Source: Pomphorhynchus laevis | Taxonomy: Eukaryota > Acanthocephala > Palaeacanthocephala > Echinorhynchida > Pomphorhynchidae | DNA: 64,000 nt | Assembly: GCA_012934845.2 (NCBI GenBank) | Contig: WNNJ02000632.1 | Span: 1-64,000 of the forward strand | Direction: 5' to 3' | Shown: in pieces, positions 42,988 to 53,549 of the stretch | How the letters are laid out: each line of letters starts with the position of its first letter | Position numbering within the stretch: the stretch's first letter is position 1 | Notes under the pieces: model-generated | The model's input: only the letters and a program-made list of their open reading frames with translations | What the model was told of the DNA's origin: nothing | Database searches by the model: none | Program-made: the position numbers and the translations under genes

Positions 42988-43338
42988 TCATATACAATCA
43001 ATGTACGAAGAATGAGTGCGAGTGGATATCTGACTTGATATTTGTTTCAGTACAGCGTTCGTTGTCGGAACCATCCCTCCTGTGGTCGATAATATTATCG
43101 GATGAAAGGAATCATGCTCGACTTTCACTATTCGTTCATTATATTTTGCGTTTTTGCGATTTTCGTGGTATTTGAAGGGGTCTGATATTCTTGATAGGGA
43201 GTACGACGGAGCCAAAGAGTTAAAAACGCATATATCCATGAAGGATCGGTCCGTAGGAATTCCAAATAGGCCGTTGCAAGAAATATCTGCCCTTGCATCT
43301 CTATATCGCGATGTTGTATTGTTATCGAATTCAATAAA
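42988..43338 (-). pseudogene. R2-like LINE RLE endonuclease (copy A)
   Basis: Words FMDICVFNSLAPSYSLS, FKYHENRKNAKYNERIVKVEHDSFHPIILSTTGGM match the RLE second half of copy D (FFDVVVFNNHAPSY, KYEERIHTIEHSSFCPLIW). The first catalytic Asp region is in another frame. Confidence 0.75.
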
Positions 43339-45102
43339 TTAAGGTGCAGGATTAAGTTGGGATTCTTTTATTACGCACTTACAAAACGTGCTTAAACATT
43401 TAGATATTTCATCGATTACAATATTGTGACGGACGAAATTAAATCCTCCAGTCGGACATGATAGTGCATGCGTAATATCAAATCCGGCACCGCAAGGGCA
43501 CTTATTTGCCATTGAGTTTGGTTGCCAGCCATATCGTACTGCAACAGCGTCTTGAAACTCCCTCGAAGTTAGAAATGTCCCCGCTAGGTCATACGCTGAA
43601 TTCAGCCATGACGACGCTCCAGATGTATTAGCGTTTTTAAGAATCGAAGCAAGATCCCTCTCCGAGGATTGGATGAGACCTGATGAAATATGAACCCATG
43701 TGCTAAAATTGGAATGTCGGATGTGGCTCAACAAATCTCGTCGATTATCCAGAAGAACAGAATTTTGACAGCTATTCCTATTAAGCTCAAACATCTTTAA
43801 CGAGTTCACGTAATCCACATTTCCTCTTTCGGTTGGGTTATAAATTCCGAGTCCACCAAATTTGAACGGAAGTGTAATTAGTATTCTATCTTCCTCTCCA
43901 ATCGGTCCGGTACCTAACATATGAGGTAATAAGTGCTCGAACAGCCGCGAACGAAAGCTTTCAAACCAACTGTTTGTGGTTTTGCAAGTTCTTAATAAAT
44001 AAGTCTGTTGGTGTTGATATGCCTTTGTCAATAGAATATAAGCAGAGAATGCGTTGATTGATGCAATCTCATGAAGCTGATCAAATGACTTATTCCAATC
44101 GTCGACCGTTTCTTTAACTTGTGACTTCACGTATTCGCCGATACCTATAAAGCTTCCTAGGTATTTGGCACCATCTTTATGTATAGGTACGGCATTGTAT
44201 GCAAATCGCTTTAGATTACTCCCCAGCTCTACGTCGTGTGTGAAAAGCGTGCATTTTGTAGGATTTACAAAGTATCCATAATTCGGGCCCAACTACTTGA
44301 CACATTCCCACACTTTTAAGAGGTCATCGATTTTTCCGACACATGCTCCATCGTCTGCGTACCAACAGTGGATAGCTCCAGGTGCAATCTTACTCAATCT
44401 GTCAATTAGGGGCATTGATGAAGCAGCGTAAGCTTCCATGGCAAGCGGATCCCCTTGTGTGAATCCTTCAGCCGACAATAGCGTTATATTATCGACAGTA
44501 AGAATTGATGGTTGCCCATACGTGTTATTTAATATCGTCGATAAAGCTGGACATGTATATTTCATGCTTGTTAGAGCCATTTCTCTGTTAACACAATTAA
44601 ATGCGTTTCTTGCATCTAACAATAGCACACAATTGTCGGCCGATTTTTCAAACGCTGTTCGGACTGAATGGACAGCAATTTCGGTACCACATCGTTGTCC
44701 AGCACATAGTTGAAAACTCCCACAGACTGCTGTCAGATCATTTTTGATACGTGAAAGCAAAGCACGACCAACTATTCTCCTCACTACCTCATCAATTCCA
44801 ATTGGTCTGACACCAGGCATCTTGTTTAATAGTATCAAACGGCTTACTGTAAATGCCTGCAGAAAGGATGGCTCAATAGATTCAGTCGATATCTTTATTG
44901 CGAATTCACATATCTTGTCGGCTAGAAGGTAAGAACTATTACCAAATGATGTAAGAAAATGTCTCCAACCATCAGAGTCTACTCCAGACGGACCAGCAGA
45001 TCCACGTGTTCGTTTTGCTGCTGTTATAACTTCCTCTGGCGTCAAATCATAAAATCGTGAGGCATGATGTTCCACCCATACATCCAACCTATCTCTAAGC
45101 AT
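43339..45102 (-). pseudogene. R2-like LINE RT, thumb and zinc knuckle (copy A)
   Basis: It includes RTRGSAGPSGVDSDGWRHFL, SRLILLNKMPGVRPIGIDEVVRRIVG, FQLCAGQRCGTEIAVHSV, LLDARNAFNCVNREMAL, GFTQGDPLAMEAYA and catalytic CWYADDG. After a TAG (about 44292) come NYGYFVNPTKCTLFTH, GSFIGIGEYVKSQV, FKFGGLGIYNP and the knuckle CPCGAGFDITHALSC followed by FVRHNIVIDEIS. Confidence 0.85.
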
Positions 45103-45150
45103 CAGGCTGTCAGACGCCGATGCTTTAGTAGGATAAATCTCCCTTAGTTT

Positions 45151-45885
45151 TTAAAGCACGGTAATACCGTCAAGTTCCGTTCCCAATGACAATATTCCAC
45201 CACCATACCGTTGTTTTAATAATCGCGACGCTTTTCTGATTTTTCCAGATTTAATAAGATTGACAGCCTTTTTTGTATTTGATGTGGGGATGTTCCCATC
45301 TTTTCCTTGTTCACTTACCCGACACTTTTGAAGAAATCGCGCTTCTGCCAGTAACTCATTAAGTTTTCCCCCTCTCCAAAGTAGTATTCTCCGTTCCAGT
45401 GTTTTCCTAGTTAGGACTTTCCGTGTCGGAATTCTCTGCAAAAGAATTTGGCATAGCCCGGTGGCCCTTTTCAAAAGATCATTTCGATCTATTCTTGCTT
45501 TATTAAAGTCATCGAAACACGTTGTAATTAGACCAAGAAATTCCTTGCTTGCACTACACATCAGTAATTTAAAAAGATTTGGGCACCATTGGATTATTTC
45601 GTCGTACACAATGTCAAGTGAGCATTTTTCCAAATTTCTCTCTGTCATGGATATTGGATTGTGTGATGCTCGTAAGTTCGAGGGTTGAAGCTCCTGTACA
45701 ATTTGAAACTCGTTGTTACCGTGATTGCTGAATTCCTGGTCACATTGAGTTTTGCGCAGACAGTTTGGAGCTGAGCAATTAAGACATGGCTTATTCGATC
45801 TCGCGCACCGACACCTCAAGCATTTGGCAACCATGCCATTGCACGAACAACACTTTTGCATCGAAAAGGGGATGCCTCGAGGCAT
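45151..45885 (-). CDS. R2-like LINE N-terminal domain (copy A)
   Basis: 244 residues. MPRGIPFSMQKCCSCNGMVAKCLRCRCARSNKPCLNC forms a cysteine-rich block (CCxCN, CxxCxC, CxxC) resembling CXC/tesmin-type Zn-binding motifs. Then come FNKARIDRNDLLKRATGLCQILLQRIPTRKVLTRKTLERRILLW and a long helical region, shared with copies B-E. Probably DNA/RNA binding. Confidence 0.8.
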   Translation of the reverse strand: MPRGIPFSMQKCCSCNGMVAKCLRCRCARSNKPCLNCSAPNCLRKTQCDQEFSNHGNNEFQIVQELQPSNLRASHNPISMTERNLEKCSLDIVYDEIIQWCPNLFKLLMCSASKEFLGLITTCFDDFNKARIDRNDLLKRATGLCQILLQRIPTRKVLTRKTLERRILLWRGGKLNELLAEARFLQKCRVSEQGKDGNIPTSNTKKAVNLIKSGKIRKASRLLKQRYGGGILSLGTELDGITVL

Positions 45886-46069
45886 AACTGTTCGACGGCC
45901 GGAGCCCTTTTATTCTTTTATCTTAGGATGACTCTTGTATGGTTTATTGTTATTGTGTTTAAGCTTGTATGTTATGTATTGTATCGTTGTATGTATTGTA
46001 TTTACTTTATATTGTATTTACTATAGATTGTAAGTAGTTTTTTTAGCAGCCAAGAAAGTTTAAACTCAT

Positions 46070-46480
46070 TTATCGGACGATAAATGTTAATAATAACAAT
46101 AAAAAATATACATTAACCATAAACTTCATTAATAAATGTATAGATAACATAAATATAGCCGGACTTTTAAACAATTCTAAAAGTAAAGAAATAATAGGGT
46201 CAGATTTAATATATTCCTAAAATAAAGTATAAACTCCTACCATTATTAGGACGAAAAATTTGTAATTATAATAAAGAATTAAAATCAATATGTAACGATA
46301 ATATTAGAAACATAATGGAAACAGAATGCAATTGTAAAAGTCTAAGTTTTGATAAAATAAATGAACATATATGTACCCATAATCTAGAATTAATTGAAAA
46401 TTGTGAATTAAGAAAGCTGCTATCAAAATGGTGTAAATATAGATTAAATAATAACAATGACAAAAATAAATAATTTATTA
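46070..46480 (+). mobile_element. PLE copy 1 continued: DKG-type N-terminal region
   Basis: After the 16-bp duplication come INFINKCIDNINIAGLLNNSKSKEIIGSDL, then CNDNIRNIMETECNCKSLSFDKINEHICTHNLELIENCELRKLLSKWCKYRLNN. The THNL..IEN.ELR.LLSKG.KYR pattern is the conserved region upstream of the RT in PLEs. It stops near AGATTAAATAAT (46441-46452), beyond which is AT-rich DNA and the tail of copy B. Confidence 0.8.
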
Positions 46481-46599
46481 ATAGTAAATAATAAATTAAT
46501 AAATTTTTTTTATTTAAATTATAAAATTATACAATTTTGGGTTACCCGCAAATGAGTCCATTTTATTATTGTCTTCAACATGTCATCGAAAGTGAAAAC

Positions 46600-47644
46600 T
46601 CTTTATTTTTGATCACGACGTCCTCCGATAGCCGTGGATGCAATGCGATGCAGCCCTCGCCAGACAGAATACAAACCGACTTCTTATCGTTCTGGTACAG
46701 TCCGCGTAGGATAGGTCTGACGATAATGCCATCATGCAGCTACTCTACGAATTAATTGATTTGCATCCATACCTGCACCTCCAGTCGCCGAGAAGACAAC
46801 GGGCTTAAAAACGGCACGTTCCAATGTGATTACGCGGTCCTCATATTTGGATCTTTTACGGGACTCATGGAAAACGAAAGATGCTACAGCGCTGGATTGA
46901 GAATACGATTGAGCCAAATGATTGAAGACAACGACATCCAAAAATGTCCGCTCAAAACGATTTTCTGAAAGTCCGATACAGGCAATGTCGAGGCGTGCGT
47001 CCGGATCAATACATGTAGTGTTTCGCTCAAACTCAATATTATGCGGAATATCGGTCAACACAGGTTCAACTTCTATACTGTGACATACACCATCTAATTC
47101 CTTGGCAAGTAGATCGCGAATTGCGTTGTGTCGCACGACTTGCTGTCCTCCTCGTTTGCAGGATAACATATGTAAAACTTGTACCGGGTCGCCGCATACA
47201 CAAATTTGTCGTTGGCAGTCTCTAGGGGTTACACCGTATCTCACAGCAAGCCCGTCCTTGAATTCTTGAGGCGATAAACGATAATTCTCCGATAATAGGG
47301 GAAGTGCAGATAGCCAAGCCGATGCCCTAGTGATTTTTGCATGTTCTATAATTAGTGGTCAGTTAGACGGGGAAGGTAAGAGCTCGATCCATTCTCGACT
47401 TAAAAGTATTTAGTCGCACATTCTTTATTGACGCCGTGACCTTTTGCTGAAGATTGCGAAGCTCCATTCCAGTAAGACCCGAATTAGAGGTACTACACAA
47501 CCTCAAAGAATTCTCAAATTCCAAATCCGCTGTGAGAATTGGATCCAATAAGCCGATTCCACCCAGTTTTAAAGGATTCATAATAACATCCTTTATTGTA
47601 TTGGAGACTTCACACCCCATCAAAGCATCCAAAAAAACCTTCAT
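46600..47644 (-). pseudogene. R2-like LINE zinc knuckle and RLE (copy B)
   Basis: LKLGGIGLLDPILTADLEFENSL precedes MRYGVTPRDCQRQICVCGDPVQVLHMLSC, VVRHNAIRDLLAKELDGV, DPDARLDIACIGL, RTFLDVVVFNHLAQSYS and RKRSKYEDRVITLERAVFKPVVFSATGGAG. RLE positions (R-LD, then LDVVV) are kept. A stop at 46732 cuts the last helix. Confidence 0.85.
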
Positions 47645-47678
47645 ATATGAGCTCCCGCAACGGCATTAATAACTCCGA

Positions 47679-49276
47679 TTATATTTTCGTGCATCGGAAG
47701 TATTGACTCCATTTCCATTGAATTGAATTTTCTAAGTCTGCATGAGCTATATAGGGGTCCAGTTCAGCAACCTCCACTAGACGCTCTAGGATATTTCTCC
47801 ATTTTTTGATCTTCTCGATCGAAAAGTTCTTGACACATTTACAGCTACCAATCGACGCCCCAAGCACTTCAATCCGTTCACATTGTATCCGCACGTCTCC
47901 AAAGTTTAGGCAACTATTTTCCGCATAATCATGCATAAGCAAGTGGGTTTTATTGTCATTTACAAAGTACCCATATGATAGACTAACTTCCCGCAAGAAC
48001 GTCCAAACACCTTGCAAATCAACTGGTAGCCCGACAAAATTGGCATCATCTGCATACCATTTCTGAACCACAAGAGGAAACCTAGCTGAAATTTCTCGAA
48101 TTAAAGGTAAGGAGGCTAACGCAAAAGCTGCCATTGCTAATGGGTCACCCTGTGTTACACCCTCATGAGACCACAGTACTTCATCTTCCAAAATCAAAGC
48201 CGCGTCACATGAGTATAAATTTGACAATACTCTTATCAAAGCTGGGCACGTGAAGCGCACGTTATGAAGCCTGACCTTACGGTTTAAATTGTTGGATGCG
48301 CTTTTCGCATCTACAGCGAGAATGCCCATTTGTGGGTTTCCTAGTAAATCATCTCGTAAGCTATGGATAGCATGTTCTGGTCCACTTCTTTGCGATGCAC
48401 ACAGTTGGGTTACACCCGCAACATCTTGAAGATCACTTTTGACACAACATATGATTGCTTTCCAAATGATCCTCCGTGTCACATCCGCCACACCGATTAG
48501 TCGAATACCGCCATTTCGTTTACTAATAGCGACTATCCTACATGAAACGAAGAGTTCGAGCACATGCTCGGGAATCTGCTCAGTAGCTAGTCGGATTGCA
48601 AAGGCAGCGACAGAGTCAGCTAGGTTCCTTGAATGGACACCAAACTTAGTCAGCATGGTTTTCCAAGCTACTGCATTCAGTCTTGAAGGTCCTGCACTTC
48701 CATACGTCCTTCTTGCACCGCGTACTATCCAGCTTCCATCAATTTCGGCAAACAACGACGCATGGTGTTCCTTAGAATCTGGTAGGGGCCCACCAAGTAA
48801 CGCTTCAGTCTGAACGTGAGCTGGGCGTGGATGTAATTTCTGAAAATGCTCATGAACTGTAAGATTATCCACAACATCAGATGATTTGAGCGTACCGCTC
48901 GAATAATTGCCTTCTAAGACGGATGTGCTGCTACCTATCTCTCCTCTTGAGATCAGCTGACAGTATTGTTTCATCCATTGTTTCTGAACATTCAAATCAT
49001 GCCTCGGAGCACTACGAGTCTGCAAGATTCGAGCATCATCAAACAGTTCAGAAAGACGACCCCCGACCATAAACCGATTCTCCGATGGAGGATCAATACA
49101 TCGATCTGTTACGAAGCGGAACAACATTGTTGGACAATGATTCGGTTCTGGCAATTAGCGGCGGAATAGTTGATACACTGTCTATGAGCCTTACGACATT
49201 TGCAACCTCTACATACTGCATGTTGTCCGTTGCAAGCATAGCATTTGACCCCGCTAGACGGGACTCCTCTTGTCAT
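47679..49276 (-). pseudogene. R2-like LINE N-terminus and RT (copy B)
   Basis: MTRGVPSSGVKCYACNGQHAVCRGCKCRKAHRQCIN gives the cysteine-rich block. After a frame change come FMVGGRLSELFDDARILQ, RRTYGSAGPSRLNAVAWKTML, ISKRNGGIRLIGVADVTRRII, TQLCASQRSGPEHAIHSL, AVDAKSASNNLNRKVRL, GVTQGDPLAMAAFA and KWYADDANFVG. The RT keeps YADD. NAFN of relatives reads SASN here, which may weaken the enzyme. Confidence 0.85.
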
Positions 49277-49545
49277 GACAATTTTGGTTGAAATTCTTTT
49301 CGATTCTTTGGACAAAAAGCTTGAAAGCTTGCCTTGGATCGTGATCGTTCGATCGGCGACAGTAGGAGCGAAGGCGCGCGAGCGAAATGAGCGCGCCTAA
49401 AGTCAATCGTCTGGAAGTCAATCGTTATGTATTTACGCTGTTAAAATATTTTGTTCTTAATTATAAATTAATAAATAATTATAATAAATTATTAATTATA
49501 ATAAATTTATTCTATTAATTATATAATAAATTAATAATTTATCTA

Positions 49546-49945
49546 TAATCGTACATTAAATTTTTGTAATAACAATAGAAAATATACATTAACCATAAAC
49601 TTCGCTAATAAATGCATAGATAACATAGATATAGGTATACTTTTAAGTAATTCTAAAAGTAAAGAAATAATAGGATCAGATTTAAGTAAATATATTCCTA
49701 GAATAAGGTATAAGTTGTTACCGCCATTAGAACTAAAAATTTATAATTATAATAAAGAATTTGAAATCTATATGTAACGATAATATTAGAAACATCATAG
49801 AAACTGAATGCGATTGCAACAGTCTTAAGTTTGATAAAATAAATGAAAATATATGCACTCATAATCTAAAATTAATTGAAAACAATGAATTAAGGAAAAT
49901 GCTATCAAAAGGGTATAAATATAGATTAAATAATTTTTTTATAGA
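49546..49945 (+). mobile_element. PLE copy 2: DKG-type region
   Basis: NNSKSKEIIGSDLSKYIPRIRYKLLPPLELKIYNYNKE (49650-49760), then the open frame ICNDNIRNIIETECDCNSLKFDKINENICTHNLKLIENNELRKMLSKGYKYRLNN, closely similar to 46100-46450. It is again cut just after AGATTAAATAAT (49923-49934), where the tail of copy C begins within 40 bases. Confidence 0.85.
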
Positions 49946-50063
49946 AGAAGATTTATTATACACACAATATAAGGTTACCCGCAAATGGGTCCGAAATATT
50001 AAATTTAAATTAATTTTTAGGTGATGTAAGTTTTCGTCACATTAGACGATTGCTGCGGATCTG

Positions 50064-50756
50064 TCACATTTCGTTATACTCCGGGTACACAGTTTGTCCA
50101 ATATCGACGCGAGCAGGATGACCTCTTGTTGAGCGTGCCGCCCTGATGCACATCGATGCAGACTTGGCCATAACTACGTTTATTTGCGAGCGTAATGTTT
50201 TTATTATATCGCTGTACATGTGTAATCCCTTGCCTGCCTTTAGCGACGCAATTATTTTGATTGTAATGTTCGCCGCCGGTCCTATTGCCCCGTTTCCGGC
50301 AATGACAAACGGAATGAATGAAGCTCTTTCATACCGGCTCACCCTCTCCTCGTACTTAGCCCGCTTTTGTGTCTCGTGATATTGGAATGGTGTGGAGTTG
50401 TTGCCAGAAGCATTTGACGAGGCCAGCTGATTAAAAGAGCAAAAGTCCAACATAAACCGCTCCGTCCAACTTCCAAACAATCCACGACATTCAACGTCCA
50501 GCCTGGCATCTCGATCTAGTGTTGTTGATGGTCTCTCGAAAACCACATTTTCATCGAGTTGCTGAAGTACTGGCTCGATTGCTACCGCAGAGCACACATT
50601 TAACAATTCTTTTGCAACGAGGTCCCTCGGAATGTTATGCCTGATAGTTGGCAACCCTCCCGTCTGGCAGGAAAGAGTGTGAATTATGCTGAAATCATCT
50701 CCGCATTGACATTTGTGTGGGGCAAAAGGAGGATTCCAGCCGTAGCGTGCTGCCAA
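50064..50756 (-). CDS. R2-like LINE zinc knuckle and RLE endonuclease (copy C)
   Basis: This 230-residue open piece has CQCGDDFSIIHTLSC (knuckle), TIRHNIPRDLVAKELLNV, LDRDARLDVECRGLFGSWTERFMLDFCSFNQLA and RAKYEERVSRYERASFIPFVIAGNGAIG, and ends KSASMCIRAARSTRGHPARVDIGQ. The RLE Asp residues (RLDV, LDFC) are visible. It would cut target DNA. The RT lies upstream in other frames. Confidence 0.85.
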   Translation of the reverse strand: MAARYGWNPPFAPHKCQCGDDFSIIHTLSCQTGGLPTIRHNIPRDLVAKELLNVCSAVAIEPVLQQLDENVVFERPSTTLDRDARLDVECRGLFGSWTERFMLDFCSFNQLASSNASGNNSTPFQYHETQKRAKYEERVSRYERASFIPFVIAGNGAIGPAANITIKIIASLKAGKGLHMYSDIIKTLRSQINVVMAKSASMCIRAARSTRGHPARVDIGQTVYPEYNEM

Positions 50757-50949
50757 GGCATCACGAAATTCAACCGGGCTTAGGTTCAGATTATCCTTGC
50801 GTAGTGGTTTGCAAGATAGCCACGCGGATGCCCCTTAACTTTCGCAAGACACAGACGTACTCCGATGGAATCACTGTTGTTCAGTATTTGCCGTCTTATT
50901 TGGGCATTGACTTGTGTCTTCTCATTCTTAATACGAGTTATTATATCAT

Positions 50950-52165
50950 TTTGACGTGATCAGAGTTCATTCCCTATAAAGCCATCTAGTAATGGTTCGT
51001 TTAGTCTCCTAGAACGGTCCCAATCCAATTCGGGATTAGAGGAAGGATCATTTATACAAAGTCCTCCTTCATTCACAGGTAAGAAACAAACTGACTGCCT
51101 AACTTCATTTAGTTCGATCCCAATAATGGCAGGTATAAAATTCTGTTTAATATAAAGTGTCAGTTCATCGTAAGCGCCATAAGAGGTAAGACATGAACGT
51201 CTGATAAAGGCCCATTTTAATTGCAAAGATTGTGTAAAAGTGGCATAAGCAATTCGGGGTTCCTCCTTTGCAATCTCGATTAGTCTGCTTACCACCATCT
51301 TCCATTCTTGGACTTTCGACTTGACAAATTTGTCAGTGTAGGCTATATCTCCAATAGCAGACCCAAATACACGCATTCCTGAGGTCATAATTTTTATTCC
51401 GACGTTTTGGAATATAGACCTTGCCTCAGATAGGTTACTGCTTTGAGTAAGAAGTTGGCATTTTTCATTGTTTAAGAAAAACCCATATTGAGGCCCGATT
51501 TGACATATTTCCTTCCAAACCGCCAGCAAATCATCAGGTGTTCCAACACAAATTCCGTCATCAGCATACCATCAGTGTATCACTCCTGGGCAGATGTGTT
51601 TGATGCGTTTTATAAGCGGTAGAGTCGCTGCTGCGAAAGCCAACATTGCCAAGGGGTCACCTTGGGTAAAACCCTCTTTAGAAAGTATTACTTCGTCCTC
51701 AACTGACAGTGTAGAGTTAGTTCCGTATATATTACGTAATATAATTGTTAGTGCTGGAACCGTGAATCTTATATTTTCTAGCGCGAGCTGACGGTTTACA
51801 CAGTAAAATGCATTACTGGCGTCTAGTTGAAGAGCACAATAACCAGGGTTGTCCTGCAAAAGTTTTCCGACGGAATGAATGGCAGCTTCTACCCCACATC
51901 TCTGTCCTGCACAGAGCTGTTGGCATCCAGCAACTGCTTGAAGGTGATCACAAATGCGTCGAGCTATAACTTTACAAATTATTCTCCTAGAGATCTCCCC
52001 GACCCCTATAGTACGGATACCGGGACTCTTGTCGAATGGCAATAACCTGCTGGCCGTAAATGCTTTAAGAAATTTTGATGGAATAGGAGTGGATGCCAGA
52101 CATATAGTAAGGTCCGCTAAACTGAAAGCTAACATTTGAGATTCCCTGCCAAAAGATTTAAGCAT
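50950..52165 (-). pseudogene. R2-like LINE RT (copy C)
   Basis: SRLLPFDKSPGIRTIGVGEISRRIICKVIA, QQLCAGQRCGVEAAIHSVGKL, LQLDASNAFYCVNRQLAL, GFTQGDPLAMLAFAAATLPLI, and beyond a stop ADDGICVG with QYGFFLNNEKCQLL. A TGA just before the catalytic motif ends the first frame (HTD reading). Confidence 0.85.
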
Positions 52166-52169
52166 TGAA

Positions 52170-53133
52170 CGAAAGCTCTGGGCATTAACCCCCGAAGGAC
52201 CAGCTGCTCCTTGTGATCTATTAGCGACTCAGATTATTTCGACCGCATTTATATCTTCGAATTGTACTGGATGATGATCAATTATGCCGGGCATAGGACT
52301 GTTTAGCTGAGCGCTGGCGGATATTTCCACTGGCGTTGGATATAGTTGTCCTAACCTCTTCCTTGCCGATATATTTTCTACGTCTTCGTCTAAAGATAAT
52401 ATTTTCGATGATCGCATAGGACAGTGTAAAATCTTCATCGCAGCATTCGTTTTTCCCGCTGAGAATAGCTGTATGAATCTTCTGGACCATAGTTTGGTTT
52501 TAGAGAGTCGACTGTATCTAGTGTTCGATAGATTTTTTTGAAGTACTCGAGCTTCAGCTAGGAGAGATGTTAGATTTTTATTTCTCCATAGGGTTATTCT
52601 CCTTTCTAGAGTTTTACGTCTAACTGCAATACCGGCGGATGGGATTCGTTGAAGTACCAATTGGCAGAGGACCGTTGCCATTTTGAGGCATATATGCATT
52701 GATCCAAGGTCGTTAGCTGCGGAACTGTACAAACTAGCAAGCATTTCAGCAAAGACATAGCTCGCACGACATCTTGACAACTCAAGGTGGTGAGGCTTCC
52801 ACTGGATTACTTCATTATAGATTTCGTCCAAAGAAATGCAAACTGTTCTATCACAGTTTGTGATGAAGTATGTGTGGTCGGGGCAGGGGAAGCATCTATT
52901 CGATTGTTCATTTGGGATGGCAGTATCCTTGGCGGTTGGGTCGCAAGTGAAAAAGTGCTGAGAGATTCACCCATGTTCTCGTTGGCATGATGATGGATTC
53001 TGTTCGTGTAATTTGGGGCTAAGCAGTCAATACAGTGTTTCTTCTCTCTTGCACATACGCATCCTTTGCATTTAGCTGCCGAAACAGAACAAGCGCAGCA
53101 CCTAGGCGAATTCCTGGGCTTTCCTTTGGGCAT
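52170..53133 (-). pseudogene. R2-like LINE N-terminal region (copy C)
   Basis: MPKGKPRNSPRCCACSVSAAKCKGCVCAREKKHCIDC gives the cysteine-rich block. In another frame follow MDEIYNEVIQWKPHHLELSRC, VLCQLVLQRIPSAGIAVRRKTLERRITLWR, LLAEARVLQK and LGQLYPTPVEISASAQLNSPMPG. The order matches copy D residues 1-260. Confidence 0.8.
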
Positions 53134-53151
53134 TGTGTATTTGAAGCCGAT

Positions 53152-53345
53152 TGTAAGCTGTAAGCTGCACTGCACACCCCGGGATGTACCCTGGGCGTAC
53201 AACTTCGTTGTTAGAAAAGAGTATCAATGTTGTTAGAATAGAGTATCAATAAGCGTATTAATGAAGCTAATTGTAAGCTGTAAGCTGCACTGCGTACCCC
53301 GGGATGTACCCTGGGCGTACGACTTCGTTGTTAGAAGAGAGTATT
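53152..53345. repeat. Tandem duplication in the copy C leader
   Basis: A 75-80 bp block (AAGCTGTAAGCTGCACTGC then CCCCGGGATGTACCCTGGGC and ACTTCGTTGTTAGAA) occurs twice with a period of about 115-120 bp. It is self-complementary in GTAC, CCC/GGG steps. It lies directly upstream of the copy C start codon. Confidence 0.85.
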
Positions 53346-53549
53346 GTAATTAGTGTAATTAGCTAGAACACTTAAATTTTCTTCCTGTTGTATACTAATC
53401 GGCTGTTGAATATGTAATTAGTGTATTTACTATAGATTTTGTATTTACGTTATTAAATTTTTTTAGTAATTGCTATTATTATAATAATTTTACAAAATTA
53501 TTATATTATTATAATTGAGGATAATTATATTATTATATTATATTAATTA

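Larger units (their letters stand above)
42571..46069 (-). mobile_element. R2-like RLE LINE, copy A, inserted in a PLE
   Basis: It is flanked by a perfect 16-bp duplication TTATCGGACGATAAAT (42555-42570 and 46070-46085). On the minus strand it has a cysteine-rich N-terminus, RT, zinc knuckle, RLE and 3' region. Breaks lie between 45151 and 45102 and at about 44293, 43336 and 43130. The 5' leader (45886-46069) has TTGTATTTACT repeats. Confidence 0.92.
46490..49545 (-). mobile_element. R2-like RLE LINE, copy B
   Basis: Its 5' side (49545) abuts PLE copy 2 at ATCGTACATTAAAT, the PLE position equivalent to the copy A insertion site. Its 3' side carries the family tail (46540-46559, reverse complement of CCCATTTGCGGGTAACC type). 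The GC-rich leader has a GGCGCGC/GCGCGCC hairpin (49371-49396). Protein: N-terminus 49276-49109, then 49154-47679, 47644-47363 and 47244-46732 in changing frames. Confidence 0.88.
49946..53350 (-). mobile_element. R2-like RLE LINE, copy C
   Basis: Minus-strand element with 3' tail at 49973-49992. The start ATG is at 53133 and the leader contains a tandem duplication (53152-53233 and 53272-53345). The coding region is split at about 52807, 52229-52170, 51565 and 50950-50760. The protein differs strongly from copies A, B and D, so it is a separate subfamily. Confidence 0.88.

Noticed and set aside
46070-53350. Tandem segmental duplication of a PLE plus LINE unit (B and C)
   Set aside because: The PLE pieces are similar but the LINE proteins of B and C differ strongly, so independent insertions are more likely.
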